The notes under the pieces are model-generated. The model ran no database searches and was not told the DNA's origin. It was given only the letters and a program-made list of their open reading frames with translations. Both the position numbers and the translations under genes were made by a program. Of a stretch of 64,000 nucleotides of DNA, positions 46,256 through 57,425 are shown piece after piece (the stretch's first letter is position 1; each line of letters begins with the position of its first letter). Origin of the DNA: Carex sylvatica (taxonomy: Eukaryota > Streptophyta > Magnoliopsida > Poales > Cyperaceae); assembly GCA_964058845.1 (NCBI GenBank), contig CAXKVR010000093.1, forward strand, positions 62,001 through 126,000, read 5' to 3'.

Positions 46256-48130
46256 TAGGGGTAGGGGCGTAAATGGATCGGATATTATCTGATTTTATCC
46301 GAATCAAAATCCAAAAAATTATCTAAATTATTCGATCCATATCTGAGACTATCCGTATCCGTATCTGAAAAATTATGACGGATAAAGATACGGTAAGACT
46401 TTTAACTATCTCCGTATCCGACCATTTACACTTTTAAACCACAACAAATGTGCTATATGTTCTTAAATTGATTTATTACATTGTATATTGTACTAATAAT
46501 TTATTAAATTGCATATAGATATATATTTTGATAAACAATATAACACTATGACATAATTAATAACTAATATTTTAATAATATAATAGATATTTTGTAATCA
46601 ACAAGTTAATTATGAAAAATATTTGTATCCATCTGATATTCGATCTGTATCTGTATCTGTATCCGAGACTATCTGTATCCGTATCCGAAAAATTATAACG
46701 GATACAGATACGGTAAGACTACTATCCGATCCGTATCCGACCGTTTACACCCCTAGGTAGGGGTGGCAAAAAAACTCATTACTTGATCGTGACTCGCATT
46801 TGACTCGTTCGCTAACAGCTCACTCGTTACTGGAATGAGCTGTTAACGAGCTAGCTCGCCACTAGCTCGGTTCAGAATTAACGAGTTTAAGTTGGAACCT
46901 AGCTTGCGAGCTAGCTCAGTTAGGCATCAATTTGTGATTTTGTATGAATTTGTGTGCATTTTATAATATCTAGCTCGGTCCAGCTCAGTTTAGCTCGATC
47001 CAAAAAATTTGTAGAATTAATTTTCTTATTAAAACAATTGATTAGCACTTAATTAGCAATTGTAAAGAAGACATAATAATACGAATATGCTTGGTAAGAT
47101 ATTTCCTTACCCGGGATAATATAATTAATATAATTGAAATTTACATGTTGCCATCTGATATGGACAGGAGAGACAACACTAATTAATTTGTTGAAAACTA
47201 ATTATACCACTTAGCTGATGATATAAGCCAATGACAAATTGGAAACTAATAATGTAACTAAATTAGAAAATGTTATCGATCGTACATCATTCACATGTTA
47301 TACGTACCTACTCTACAAACCTGTTAATTGATATACTTGTTTGGCAGCTAGTGTTTATTTTCAGGATATTTTTTTTTTTTACAGTGAGATCACACCACTT
47401 ATTTGTTTTGAAATCAGACGCCTTGTTGTTGTGTTTTTCTTGGTTTAATGCAATTAATTATAAGCCGATTTTGTTTCTTGTACGAATCCGGATTAGTTTG
47501 GTTTAATTATTGCATATTTAATTGTGCTATTCCACCAAAGTATTCATTGGAAGTAATTAAAAGGGCAAAATCAACCTTTATTTGTCAAAATGAAAGTTAC
47601 TTAAGATGTGACATGTTACACTAGAGTAATATTATGTACATTCATTTGATAATCATTGCTAAATTGTCACAAATTCACATTAATAATTTCTTAAATTGTA
47701 GATACTTTTATGAATGGTTAAAAAAACTCCAAATTTATGGCTCACTCGAGATTGGTTCATAAAAGGTTCATAATTGGCTCGTTATGGAATGAGTTAGTTC
47801 AAGCTTGTTTCAGTTTGGCTCATGTTGGTTCAACTCGTTCTTCAGTTTCTTGAAAGAAGAAAGTTTTTATTTTTATATTTTTTTTATTATCTCTCTTTGA
47901 TATCCACCGCAAGAGGATGAAGCTCATTCTAAAAAATGAAAATTTATTTTTACTACTAGTTTACGCATTACTTACAACACCTAGTTGACAAAAATCTTTG
48001 ATCTATGTGTGGTTCGACTTGTATTGACTAGACTACAGCTAGGTTTGATTCAACTCGGCTCATTATTGCATGAACTAAGTTCAAACTTTGGCTAACTCAA
48101 CTTAACTCTTGGCTTGTTGACAGTTCTAGA
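46256..48130. mobile_element. Probable hAT element with interrupted left TIR (boundaries uncertain)
   Basis: The sequence TAGGGG at 46256-46261 plus TGGCAAAAAAACTCATTAC at 46764-46782 forms a hAT-like terminus split by the insertion at 46262-46755. Behind it lie CTCGTT/AGCTCG subterminal motifs (to about 47000). Related GGCTCGTT/AACTCG motifs recur at 47740-48115, ending ...TGTCAACAAG-type sequence read in reverse from 48129. A matching 8-bp duplication was not found, so the right end is a guess. About 47010-47700 in between shows no gene. Confidence 0.5.
46262..46755. mobile_element. hAT MITE with ATCCGTATCCGA subterminal repeats
   Basis: 494 bp, flanked by perfect 8-bp duplications GGTAGGGG (46254-46261 and 46756-46763). 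The termini TAGGGGCGTAAATGGATCGG and, reversed, TAGGGGTGTAAACGGTCGG are nearly identical. GTATCCG motifs cluster at both ends. No ORF. Confidence 0.9.
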
Positions 48131-48160
48131 TGTCACTAGTACAAAAAACCTCTTCACTGA

Positions 48161-48470
48161 CTGTTCAAATACCCCTACACCGACTATTATAGCAGCGTCA
48201 GTAAAGTCGGCGCCAGTGAAGGTTACCCTACACTGACTGTTAAGAAACAGTCAGTGTTGGTACCTACAGTGACTGTTTTTAAAAACAGTCAGTGTAGGGT
48301 ACCTACAGTGACTGTTAAAAAACAGTCAGTGTTGGTACCCTACAGTGACTGTTTTTAAAAACAGTCAGTGTTGGTACCCTACAGTGACTGTTTTTTAACA
48401 GTCACTGTAGGTACCCTACACTGACTGTTTTTAAAAACAGTCACTGTAGGTCCTAAAAACAGTCGGTGTT
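48161..48470. repeat. Left subterminal array of the CACTA element
   Basis: At least ten copies of ACTGACTGTT / AACAGTCAGT in both orientations, many as palindromes around TTTTTAAAAA and separated by GGTACCCTACA. Known CACTA elements use such arrays as TNPA-type protein binding sites. Confidence 0.93.
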
Positions 48471-48908
48471 GACATAAAATTTTTGGCATGGTTCTTCTTG
48501 TATCGGGGCTAGCCTCCATATTTTTGCTAGCCATATATATTAATATACGACATTCATTGACATTAAATAGAATATCATGCAAATAACGTAGACAACATAA
48601 ACAAAAGACAACACAATTTAATAACATAACATATTCATTTACAAAAAATCACACTATAGCAAAATTTACATAACACATATGACTTCATTCCAATTTAATT
48701 TAGAGTTGTAACAAAAAAAAAAAACTCAATATATAGGGAAAAAGCAGCAAACATTTAACAGAAACAATCTTTGCCATCCTACTAGGCTAACATTTTTTTG
48801 CTATTTGCAAATAAATGTAAATGGGCTTGTTGCGTATATAAAAAATATTGAATGTCATTTTATAAAGTTTCCCAAGAACCAAAGTAGAAAGAAACTTATT
48901 CAATAAAC

Positions 48909-49089
48909 CTCTCCTCGGAGCTTTGCATAGTAAACAGCCCGGTATCCGCCTTGGCCAATCTTATTAGCCATGCTAAAATCATTAGTGGCTTTGGAGAGCT
49001 CTTCATAAGAGAACTCTACAGATTTGTCAACATTAACTCAGCTACTGGAGAGGGAGCATTATCTGCTGATGAATCTATGGACAAATCGC
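48909..49089 (-). pseudogene. Captured exon of a CERK1-like LysM receptor kinase (kinase start)
   Basis: On the minus strand, acceptor TTTATACAG precedes 49089 and donor GAGAG|GTTTAT follows 48909. The 3' two thirds read [20 protein letters not shown] then [20 protein letters not shown], the juxtamembrane/P-loop region of the chitin receptor CERK1/LYK family. The glycine loop reads GQGGYRAV where the family has GQGGFGAV. The exon start ([19 protein letters not shown]) is out of frame with the kinase part by one base. The rest of the kinase is absent, so it cannot encode a receptor. It lies within a CACTA element, implying capture of genomic (intron-containing) DNA. Confidence 0.88.
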
Positions 49090-49671
49090 CTGTATAAACA
49101 AAGAGATGGCCAAAATTATTAGTAAAAGTAACAAGAACATAAACCAGCGTTTGCAAAATATTAAGGTAATTGTTGAATTAACTCGACCATGTTAAGGCCC
49201 AACATAACTTGCTGCAGAGGCATTCTATTAAGTCAATATGTAGGCAAGGGCAATTGAGTAACTTTTTGCTGGATATTAATTTAGCTTAATATGTTACAAA
49301 TTATACACCTAATATTTGTAAGCCAAAGTAGTCTAACATGAGTTCAGAACAGGAACTGTTGAGTGTCATTTGCATAAGATAAGGGTATTATGTATGTATT
49401 AGATAAGAAGATTTCCAGCGTGAAATCCAATTTAGCTCAGCTACTGGTTACAGTTTGGTTGGTTCAGTTATTACAGGTTTTGCATTGCTCATTTGTTGGG
49501 GTTTAGACCTAATTGTTTTTAATCCATTGACACAGAAGAATTGCACAGAAGAATCAAAAATCTTTACATTGACACACCATACAAGCTGTTACTTCTTTAT
49601 GAGATTTTTGCTTGAACTCAATAGACCTTACTGCTTTATATACAAATGTAAACACTAGTTCAAATATTTAC

Positions 49672-49708
49672 CGCTTTGAACTAAGAGCACAGTAGCTTCC
49701 ATTAGGAT
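49672..49708 (-). pseudogene. Captured 37-nt exon of the CERK1-like kinase
   Basis: On the minus strand, TTTCAG precedes 49708 and a GTAAAT donor follows 49672. With a preceding G the exon reads DPNGSYCALSSK, matching the short segment that ends the LysM ectodomain in CERK1-type receptors (pattern RDPNG.Y..L). It lies upstream, in transcript sense, of the 48909-49089 exon, the expected order. The transmembrane exon expected between them was not found. Confidence 0.68.
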
Positions 49709-50448
49709 CTGAAATAAAGCCAATATGCAGATTTAAGTTGCAATTTCAACAAACCAAAACCAGAAAAACATTTAAGTTGCAATTTCCTGAATCAGAACAA
49801 AACAAAAGACAAAAAATAAAGCCAATATGCGAATTTATTAAAACTTAAAATCTATTACTCAACATTTAAGTCAATATTTTCAGATTTGTCCTCGTTAGAA
49901 TGGTTCCATCATACAAATTAGAAGTGCCCAAAATTTCAATTGTCCTGAATATGAACCCAACTAGCTAATTAAATCTAATACAGATTGAGCATACACAAAG
50001 GCAATAAACCCCTTTCCAAGCCCTGGTGGCCAGCTAGCCTGTATGCATAACCCTATATCAAGCCTCGGTTAATCCTCAATTAAGCACTATAACCTCATTT
50101 TAATCTAAAGTCTCTTCAATTAAACATTAATGCTAGATGTCACATTTAAGCCTCATGCTAACTCATTAATTAAACATTGTTAATGAACCCTTGAACCCTT
50201 GCCGAATCAGAAAGCAGGCTCAGAAGAGAAGTACTTTTCAACCCTATATTCTGCTTGACTTGATATGAAAGTCTAAACTTCCTATGATTATAATGAAGGG
50301 ATAATTTATCATATTTGCAAATAAATTGGGTACAAAAATATGGATTCACTTTTTCTTTTGCATTGTCAAATTGAATTAAAAAAATTGAGGAATGCACACA
50401 AAGTATAATGTAGCAGCACGACAGATAGATAGATAGATAAACAGATAC
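49709..50448. other. Intronic or filler DNA inside the CACTA element
   Basis: No exon recognised. It lies between the captured isoamylase exons and the captured CERK1 exons and is probably intron sequence from one or both donors. An 80-bp GATAGATAGATAGATA-type run lies near 50424-50440. Confidence 0.4.
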
Positions 50449-50541
50449 CTGGTACAAGTTGGGACTGCCGCAGAGACACTCCGCAAAAGCTCCTGCAAAG
50501 CCGTTGGTTCCTTTTATAAACTGCCGCACTATATCCCGATA
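50449..50541 (-). pseudogene. Captured isoamylase 1 exon (second)
   Basis: On the minus strand a GGCAG acceptor precedes 50541 and a GTATCT donor follows 50449. The 31 codons read YRDIVRQFIKGTNGFAGAFA then ECLCGSPNLYQ, a block highly typical of plant isoamylase-type debranching enzyme ISA1. The frame is intact. It directly follows 50653-50713 in transcript order and phase. Isoamylase trims amylopectin in plastids; this fragment alone has no catalytic core. Confidence 0.9.
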
Positions 50542-50652
50542 CTGCCATTAAAACTGATTAATCACAACCCATCCCCCTCCTTTCACAAAAACACACTACT
50601 ACGAAAAAAAATACTGAAAAATTATTAGAAAGAAAAAGTGTGTGATGCTGAC

Positions 50653-50713
50653 CTGGCCATTCCATTCAGACCAAACATTCCAGTGTGGGAACTGTCCCAT
50701 TTGGTAGAGCCCA
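50653..50713 (-). pseudogene. Captured isoamylase 1 exon (first)
   Basis: On the minus strand a TTTCTGTCCAG acceptor precedes 50713 and GTCAGC follows 50653. The 61-nt exon reads GLYQMGQFPHWNVWSEWNGQ, matching the isoamylase segment after the conserved AEAWD motif. Its phase joins without a break to the next captured exon. Confidence 0.88.
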
Positions 50714-50989
50714 CTGGACAGAAACAAATTAGCACAAATTAAATTGTATATAATCAACAAAGCCAGTAAATTTCAATCCAAATGCTTTATCTTAACAAAA
50801 CTTGAGCAAAAAGGGAAATTTTTTCTTCAAATAGAACTCTATTGATCAAATCAAGGAAAGAAAAGAACCCAATTTTCTGAAATTTAACGAATTGGAGCAG
50901 TAGGTCGAAATATGATATCGAAAAGCAAAATACAAGCCTCTGACAAAAATGCATGTTACAAGAGCACAAATTAATCTTCCAATTAGGTC

Positions 50990-51420
50990 GTAAGCAAGAG
51001 CGCTATAACCGTCGCTGCCTCTATTACTTCCCGTCCAGGTAGTAGAAGGGGAGAGAGATAAAGAGAGAAGTTATGAGCAGAGAAAATAGTGGAGCATCGA
51101 CCCGTTTAATCGGATTGATAAAAGGTACCTTGATGTGAGAATCAACGGCGAAAAACTTAGATCGGGGGTCAGAGAGAAAGAGAGCGATCGCGGCAAGAAG
51201 AGGCAGCTCTGGATCGGGGGTCAGAGATAGAGATAGACATCAAGGCGGAGGCATGCTCGGAGGTGTGCTTGTGCAAGGCGGAGGTAGAGGTGTGCTCGCC
51301 GAGAGATTAGAAGGGTTTGGGTTTCGAAATTTTGTTTTCTCTTAGAGGTATTTGGGTTTTGAAATTAGAAGAGTTTAGGGGAAGGGCCGGGAAATGAAAA
51401 TTTCCTTAGCGCGCGCGGCT
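50990..51420 (-). promoter_or_regulatory. Possible promoter / 5' leader for the captured exons
   Basis: GC-richer than its surroundings and, on the minus strand, rich in CTCTCTCT-type pyrimidine tracts. It has a candidate donor (CACATCAAG|GTACC, about 51131). Its position upstream of the captured exons in transcript sense suggests it could supply a 5' exon. This is inference without a defined TATA box. Confidence 0.3.
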
Positions 51421-51475
51421 GGTTGAAAGAGAATGGGGGGACGAAAATTTTTCGCTAGCAAATTTTTATATCAAG

Positions 51476-51670
51476 AAACACCGACGGGCTGCTAAAAATA
51501 AAAAAACAGTCCGTGATGAACCCAACACCGACTGTTTTAAAAAACAGTCAGTGTTGGTTGCTAACACTGACTGTTTTTTAAAACAGTCAGTGTTGGTTGC
51601 AAACACTGACTGTTTTTTTTAAAACAGTCAGTGTTAGCAACCAACACTGACTGTTTTTCAAGCGTCAGTA
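51476..51670. repeat. Internal ACACTGACTGTTTT array of the CACTA element
   Basis: At least six inverted motifs identical in type to the terminal arrays, but about 1.6 kb from the right end. It suggests rearrangement, for example fusion of two element ends or an internal duplication. Confidence 0.9.
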
Positions 51671-51949
51671 AAATTTGAATTCAATTTTTTCTGCAATAAA
51701 TATATATACAACATTAGAATAATTTTAGGCAAAATTTGAAGTTAGAATTAAATTGAATTTAGAATAATGTATCTTAATAGCTTATCACATTGACTGATTA
51801 ATTAATTCACATATTCTCCATCTTGATGATCATGCCGTAAATAACTGGCATCATCGATATCATCATTTCTTATTTCGGTGGAAATCACATTTCAAATAAC
51901 TTGTGATTTCCTTTAGGATTCTCCATCTTCTTGCATTATCTTGTAATTA

Positions 51950-53033
51950 TTAAATTCGTATGTGTAAAAACTTGAAATATTTTAAGTTTTAACTTGATTT
52001 TATTAAATAAATTAATGTGTTCAATGAAATGTTCAAACCAAAATAATATATTTTTAATTATGATATTTGAAAAAAAATAATTAAGAGAAAAATTTAAAAT
52101 AGAATGAAAAATGGTACAAATAAAAATATGAAAAATAAATATAATTTTTAAATAAAATTCACATAATACACAGAAATTATTATTTTTAAATAAAATTGAA
52201 CCCTAATAAATTATTTATGAATGTACAAGTAAAATTATCTAAAATTTCACATAGTTTATTTCTATGTGCGCGTGGTTCTCCTCAACGTGGTGTTTAATTT
52301 GTCACATCGATCCTCACAGAGTAGATACGATATACTTTGATTATATTTACAACACTGCCCGTAAGACAATATTATATAGTATATAAAATAAATGGAGATT
52401 GTACTGCTAATTTTTTATATAATAAAATAAAATTGCAAGATGTGTTTTTTAAGCGTCAGTGTTGGTGCTCAACATTGTTTTTTAAGCATCTATAAATTCA
52501 ATTTAAACAATTAAACTTAATTATTACATATCTTACAAAATATACACAATGCATAAATTTTTATTCTCAAATAGTTATACATCCCTAATAAGTTATTTCT
52601 AAATGTACAAGTGATATTAATAATTTATTTCTCAAATAGTTATACATCCCTAACATGAAATCTATCTACAATTTAAATTTTCACTGTTTCTAATTAATAT
52701 ATTTTTATTTTTATTTTGTTTAACATAAATTAAATTATCATATTATTTATTTATGTACGTATTTTCTTAACAACTAATCAAAGTTTAAAAATATATTATA
52801 AATTTGAAAAGACTTAATTGTATTGTAAAAATTCACAAATTACTTAATTTGATTGCCTTATAAAATTTGTTAACACACGCAAAATTCTAGTTGAAATCAA
52901 TTATTTAATTCGTATTTGTAAAAACTTGAAAGATTTTATTAAATAAATTAATATATTACATGTGTTCAATGAAATGTTCAAACTAAAATAATATATTTTT
53001 AATTATGATATTTGAAAAAAAAAACAATTAAGA
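51950..53033 (+). repeat. Imperfect direct duplication inside the CACTA element
   Basis: About 51950-52085 and 52906-53033 share GTAAAAACTTGAAA, TTTTATTAAATAAATTAAT, GTTCAATGAAATGTTCAAA and ATATATTTTTAATTATGATA in the same order. The second copy abuts the right subterminal array. Confidence 0.85.
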
Positions 53034-53270
53034 ACTAACACTGACTGTTTTAGAAAAGAGTCAGTGTTGAGCACCAACACTGACTGTTTTTAAGGAGTCA
53101 GTGTTAGTACTCAACACTGACGCCTTAAAAACAGTCAGTGTTGGTGCTCAACACTGACTATTTTCTAAAACAGTCAGTGTTGAGCACTAACACTGACTGT
53201 TTCTAGAAAACAGTCAGTGTAGTATGAGCAACACTGATGCTTTGCTTAAAATAGTCAGTGGTGAAGGGTC
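53034..53270. repeat. Right subterminal array of the CACTA element
   Basis: About ten ACACTGACTGTTTT / AACAGTCAGTGTTG motifs in alternating orientation, partner of 48161-48470. Confidence 0.93.
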
Positions 53271-53298
53271 GGTGAAGGGGTTTTTTGTACTAGTGTGT

Positions 53299-56200
53299 GT
53301 TGCCTTCTATTTAGAAATATTTTTTTTTATATTTAAATTATGTTTTTAATCAAACATAAACAATTTGTCAAAAGAAAATGTTTCGAAGCCTTATATGGTT
53401 GGTCAAATAATTTTAATTAATACTAGTTCAATTTTGATATTCCTATTATAAAGAATACATATACAATTTCAATCTATTGATTAACAGTGATACAAATAAT
53501 TGCACTATGCGCATGATACTTAATTATCACACAGAAGAATTAATGTTTTCAAAATTGTTGGATACAAAAACCATAGACTTAGCCCTTTATATATATTAAC
53601 GCCATAACTTAGTCGTTCAATTTAATTTACATCTGATTTGATAATATAAGTACGGAGCAAAATAATTTGTTTGAAGAAGTAAGATGTTGAAAAATAAATA
53701 TTTATATATAATAATGAGTTTGATAGATAGAGTAAGTTATTCCACCTGAAAAAATAATTTAAATTACTCTGCCTCTATTTCATTTTACTTCTATTTACTT
53801 CTCATTTGACATCTTAAAATAAAATATTTACTGTAAACTAAATTTGCACTTCTTACAAAATAAAATTATACTACAATAACATATTTAGCTTCTTCAGTTT
53901 CAAATTTCTTAATTTTGCCGCTTTAAAGGAATGTGGGTTTAAGTTCCATCTTCAGAGACATTTTAGATGTAAAGAAGGTTTTAGAATTGAGACCGCAAGC
54001 CTTTATATTAACAAAAAAAAAATTTCTTATCCAATTCTGAGAAGTAAAAATTATTCTATTTCATGTGTCTAAACCTAAAAATTCCAAACTTCTTGTTTAC
54101 TCGTGAGTTGCTTACAACAATATATTGAATGTTAATGCACATTGTAAAGAAGATGTAGACTCAGAGGCAAAACTAGAAAATTAAGACTGGAGCTGAGTGG
54201 GCCACTTTTTTTTTTAGATAAAATATAAGTCAGGCTATTTAATTTTATACATATTTATAAAAAAAAATGGAGAAGAAAATACACACATTTTAAGTATTTG
54301 AACTATCCTTTAAGACGAAGACCGAATAATTAATTTTTGTAAGGGCTTGAGCGAAAAAAGCGGATGGAAATGTAATTAAAAATTTGAATTTTTGGTGAAG
54401 AGGTGAAGATAACAATGCGAGCTTTCGTGTCGCGGGAAAGAAAATAATTAAAGTAGCGCTTCTGAGCATAGTGACATCGAACGCATATAATTCATGTATA
54501 ATTCGCGTATAAAATATTTTTTGATAAAAAAAACACAATTTTTTTTTTTTTTGCTGGTGTTTTCTGTTGAATTTTTTTTTTTTTTTTGCTTATGAGTGTA
54601 CCGAATTATTTTCGAATTATATCTGAATTATACCCGAATCACGAATTTTTGAACCCGCCGAACTGAACTCAAACTTTTAATTTGTCACTATGCTTCTGAG
54701 ACATGTGTTACACAAGTAATGGCCGCATCAGATCCTGGTACTTTTGGACAGTGGATGTCTGTGATGCATGCCTACTTATTGGATTAGATAGTTGGGGCGT
54801 GTGGGGCTGAGGATCCAACGGTCTGGATTTAGTCTGAGCCATGCTAAAAGAAATTTTGTGTTCGTTGTAAATATATAAAGTCCGTTTAGAGATTCGTGAC
54901 AGAATGATAGAACGGCTTAGATTTTTTAATTGTACCCTAAGCTTTTCTTATTATTTCTCGTGCATGTCGCATTGTCGCTCCTCGATTCACCAGTCAATCA
55001 ATCCGTCACTTCCTTCCTTGGCTTTGAAAGAAAAGGTGGTGATCTGTGGACTGCCTGACCTCTTAATAGGTGTTAATTAACATTGAGGAGGGAGAGATGC
55101 TAATTTGGAAAGAGATTATTTATTAATTGTGCAAAGTTAGCAGTTTAATTTCACTCTGTCGGCGATTCGCCAGAAGGAAGTCGCGGCCCGTCAGATACCA
55201 GATTAAAAGTGCACATCAGATCGTATGATTTAAAATCTGATTTAATTGGAGGTGGAAGTCAGGCCGCGGAACTCTTATGTTAGGAGCTAGCTTTCTTGTC
55301 TTCAGGCTTCAGCTAAGTGGTTTTTCTTGTTTTTCTGTAATTAATAAGAGTACTATTTTTCAGCAGTATCTTCAACTTTGGACAATACCAAAGTAAAACC
55401 TAGCCAAATGTATGTGTGTAATGTGTTTGCGTCCTGTCAATTAGGCTATTAGCTTATCGTTTTATAGAAAAATAGAGAATAAATTTATTAATTCTAAATT
55501 TTGATAAACATGCAGTTTTTCTTTTTTTTCCTCTTCTTTTTCAGAAGTCAACTGTTCAGAAAAAAAGCAACTTTATATTTGGTAATTAAGAACATAATAT
55601 ATTTAGGACATTTGGGACAATTGTAAAAATATATATATTCTGTTAAAAAGGTAAAATGGATGAGAACAAACCTCTTATATAATTTGATCCAATGGTAAAG
55701 ATATAACTTTTGAATGGGAAGTCAAATTTCAAAATCTGGATGGAAAATATTTTGTGAATATTAAATTAATTTGACTTCCAACTTTAATTAAAAACAAAAA
55801 GGACTGTTAGATATTTGTTGTGTATATATATATATTCCTATGAACTTGTACCAATCAAGATAAGTCGAATGCGTTTTTTTTAATTAGTTTAGCTTTATAA
55901 TATAAGTAAACTTTGGGTAACTAGCTAGTTATTTTGTAATTATGATTAACCGACTTTCCTTTACTTAAACAGAAGGTGGTTGAGGCTTAGTTTATTTAAG
56001 TTCTTCTTGAACTACGGAAATATTGCTATTTTGAATTAATTATACCTCAATATTCCTCTAGTAATTAATTAATAGATATCAATGTTATCTTTATGACCGA
56101 CCAATCGTCAATATTGGAAAATGGCATTTTTTATATGGCAAAGTTTAGAATTAGGTCTTGCGTGTTCAGCATTTGATTAGTTGAGCTAGCTAATAGAATA

Positions 56201-56343
56201 CCATGTAATAATTGAATATACCATGCAAGATGACTTTTAATAAGCGAGTTGAAGGTAACTTATATATGTAAGGCGACGTACATATATATATACATTAAAA
56301 TTGCTTTCATACATGTATTTAATATTATAAAGATGATATGATC
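53299..56343. other. Intergenic, no gene seen
   Basis: AT-rich. T-runs lie near 54539-54588. The stretch at 54596-54675 has CGAATTAT/TACCCGAATC motifs of transposon type without termini. Short ORFs such as 54290-54538 (minus) show no domain. Confidence 0.45.
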
Positions 56344-57425
56344 GAGTACCCGCACTTGCGTACCCGCACAGTATCCGTATCTAAACTGTCATAACTGCTT
56401 GTGGAGACTGCAACCGTTTCAAATGATCTGTAACTTTTTTTTTTTAATATTAATAGTCAAATCTTGAAGTATGTAGTCCAAAGAACACAAGTATTTATAT
56501 CTATATAGTAAACAATATAAATGATAAATTAATTATTTTTAAATAATCGTACCTGCACCTAAACTGCCATAACTTCTTGTGGGGACCGCAACCGTTTTAA
56601 ATCTGTAACCTTTTTTTTTAATATTAATAGTCAAATCTTGAAGTATGTAGTCCAAAGAACACAAGTATTTGTATCTATGTAGTAAACAATGCAAATCATA
56701 AATTAATTATTTTTAAATAATCGTACCTGCACCTTTTTTTAAAAAAAATTTATGACGTCGTACCCGCATTAGGAGCCACTAAAATGGCATGGAAAAATCA
56801 TAACTGCATGTGGGGACTAAAAGTATTAATATTTAAGTATTAAAAGTATTTATATCTATACTACGTTGTGCTTACAGCAATCTCAAAAAGTATTTATAAC
56901 TATACAGTTATCATAAAATGAAAATTATTTACCTTGTATGCATAAATCATCTCAAAAATATACATTTAGATCAATATCCATTCTAATATTGAACAATAAA
57001 ATGAAATTTATTTATCAGTTCAACATTTTATATATTACAGATGAAAAGTATTAATATATGTTATAAGTAATGTAGAAATATATCCAATCAAGTATTAACA
57101 TAAATGTAACAAAGTATTAATGCCTATAATGCTAAAAAGAGGTGGCGAGTAGAGGAAGCACGCAGGGGTGCACAGACGGAGGCTGGTGAGGTAGAGGTGA
57201 TTCGGTTTGCAGAGGCTATTGACACGATCTGAGAATTTTTTATTTTCTCTGCAAGCGGATCAGATTGGGAGCCGATTTATATCGCTAATGGAGGTGGGGG
57301 AAGAGAGAGAGAGAGAGAGAGTCTATTTTAGAAATTCGTTAGTTAGGATGGTCAAATTAGAAGGTTGACTGAGTTGGAAAATATGCGGGTACGGTGCGGA
57401 GACGGAGGTGTGGGTACTAAAATGA
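56344..57425. mobile_element. Unclassified inverted-repeat element
   Basis: The left end GAGTACCCGCACTTGCGTAC and the reversed right end TAGTACCCACACCTCCGTCT resemble each other. The interior repeats AGTATTAATA and TTTATATCTATA motifs and holds a 174-bp tandem duplication. A related sequence lies at about 59795-60700. No transposase or confirmed target duplication. Confidence 0.45.
56380..56728 (+). repeat. 174-bp tandem duplication
   Basis: AATATTAATAGTCAAATCTT begins at 56446 and again at 56620. The surrounding sequence (CATAACTTCTTGTGGGGACC, AGTCCAAAGAACACAAGTAT, ATTATTTTTAAATAATCGTA) repeats with the same spacing. Confidence 0.9.

Larger units (their letters stand above)
48134..53295. 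mobile_element. CACTA (En/Spm) element, non-autonomous, carrying host gene fragments
   Basis: The termini CACTAGTACAAAAAACC (48134) and its exact reverse complement ending at 53295, with TGT duplications (48131-48133; 53296-53298), define a 5162-bp CACTA element. Both ends have dense ACACTGACTGTTTTT / AACAGTCAGTGT inverted arrays (48161-48470; 53034-53270). No TNP1/TNP2-type transposase is seen. The interior holds minus-strand exons of isoamylase 1 and a CERK1-like kinase with flanking introns, placing it in the Pack-CACTA class. A third array lies inside at 51476-51670. Confidence 0.92.

Noticed and set aside
46764..48130. Right end of the split hAT placed at 48129
   Set aside because: An 8-bp duplication matching the left flank was looked for and not found; kept only as a low-confidence boundary.
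49455..49658. Plus-strand ORF with a hydrophobic start (SVITGFALLICWGL) as a CERK1 transmembrane exon
   Set aside because: The captured CERK1 exons are on the minus strand, and this ORF is on the plus strand without splice support.
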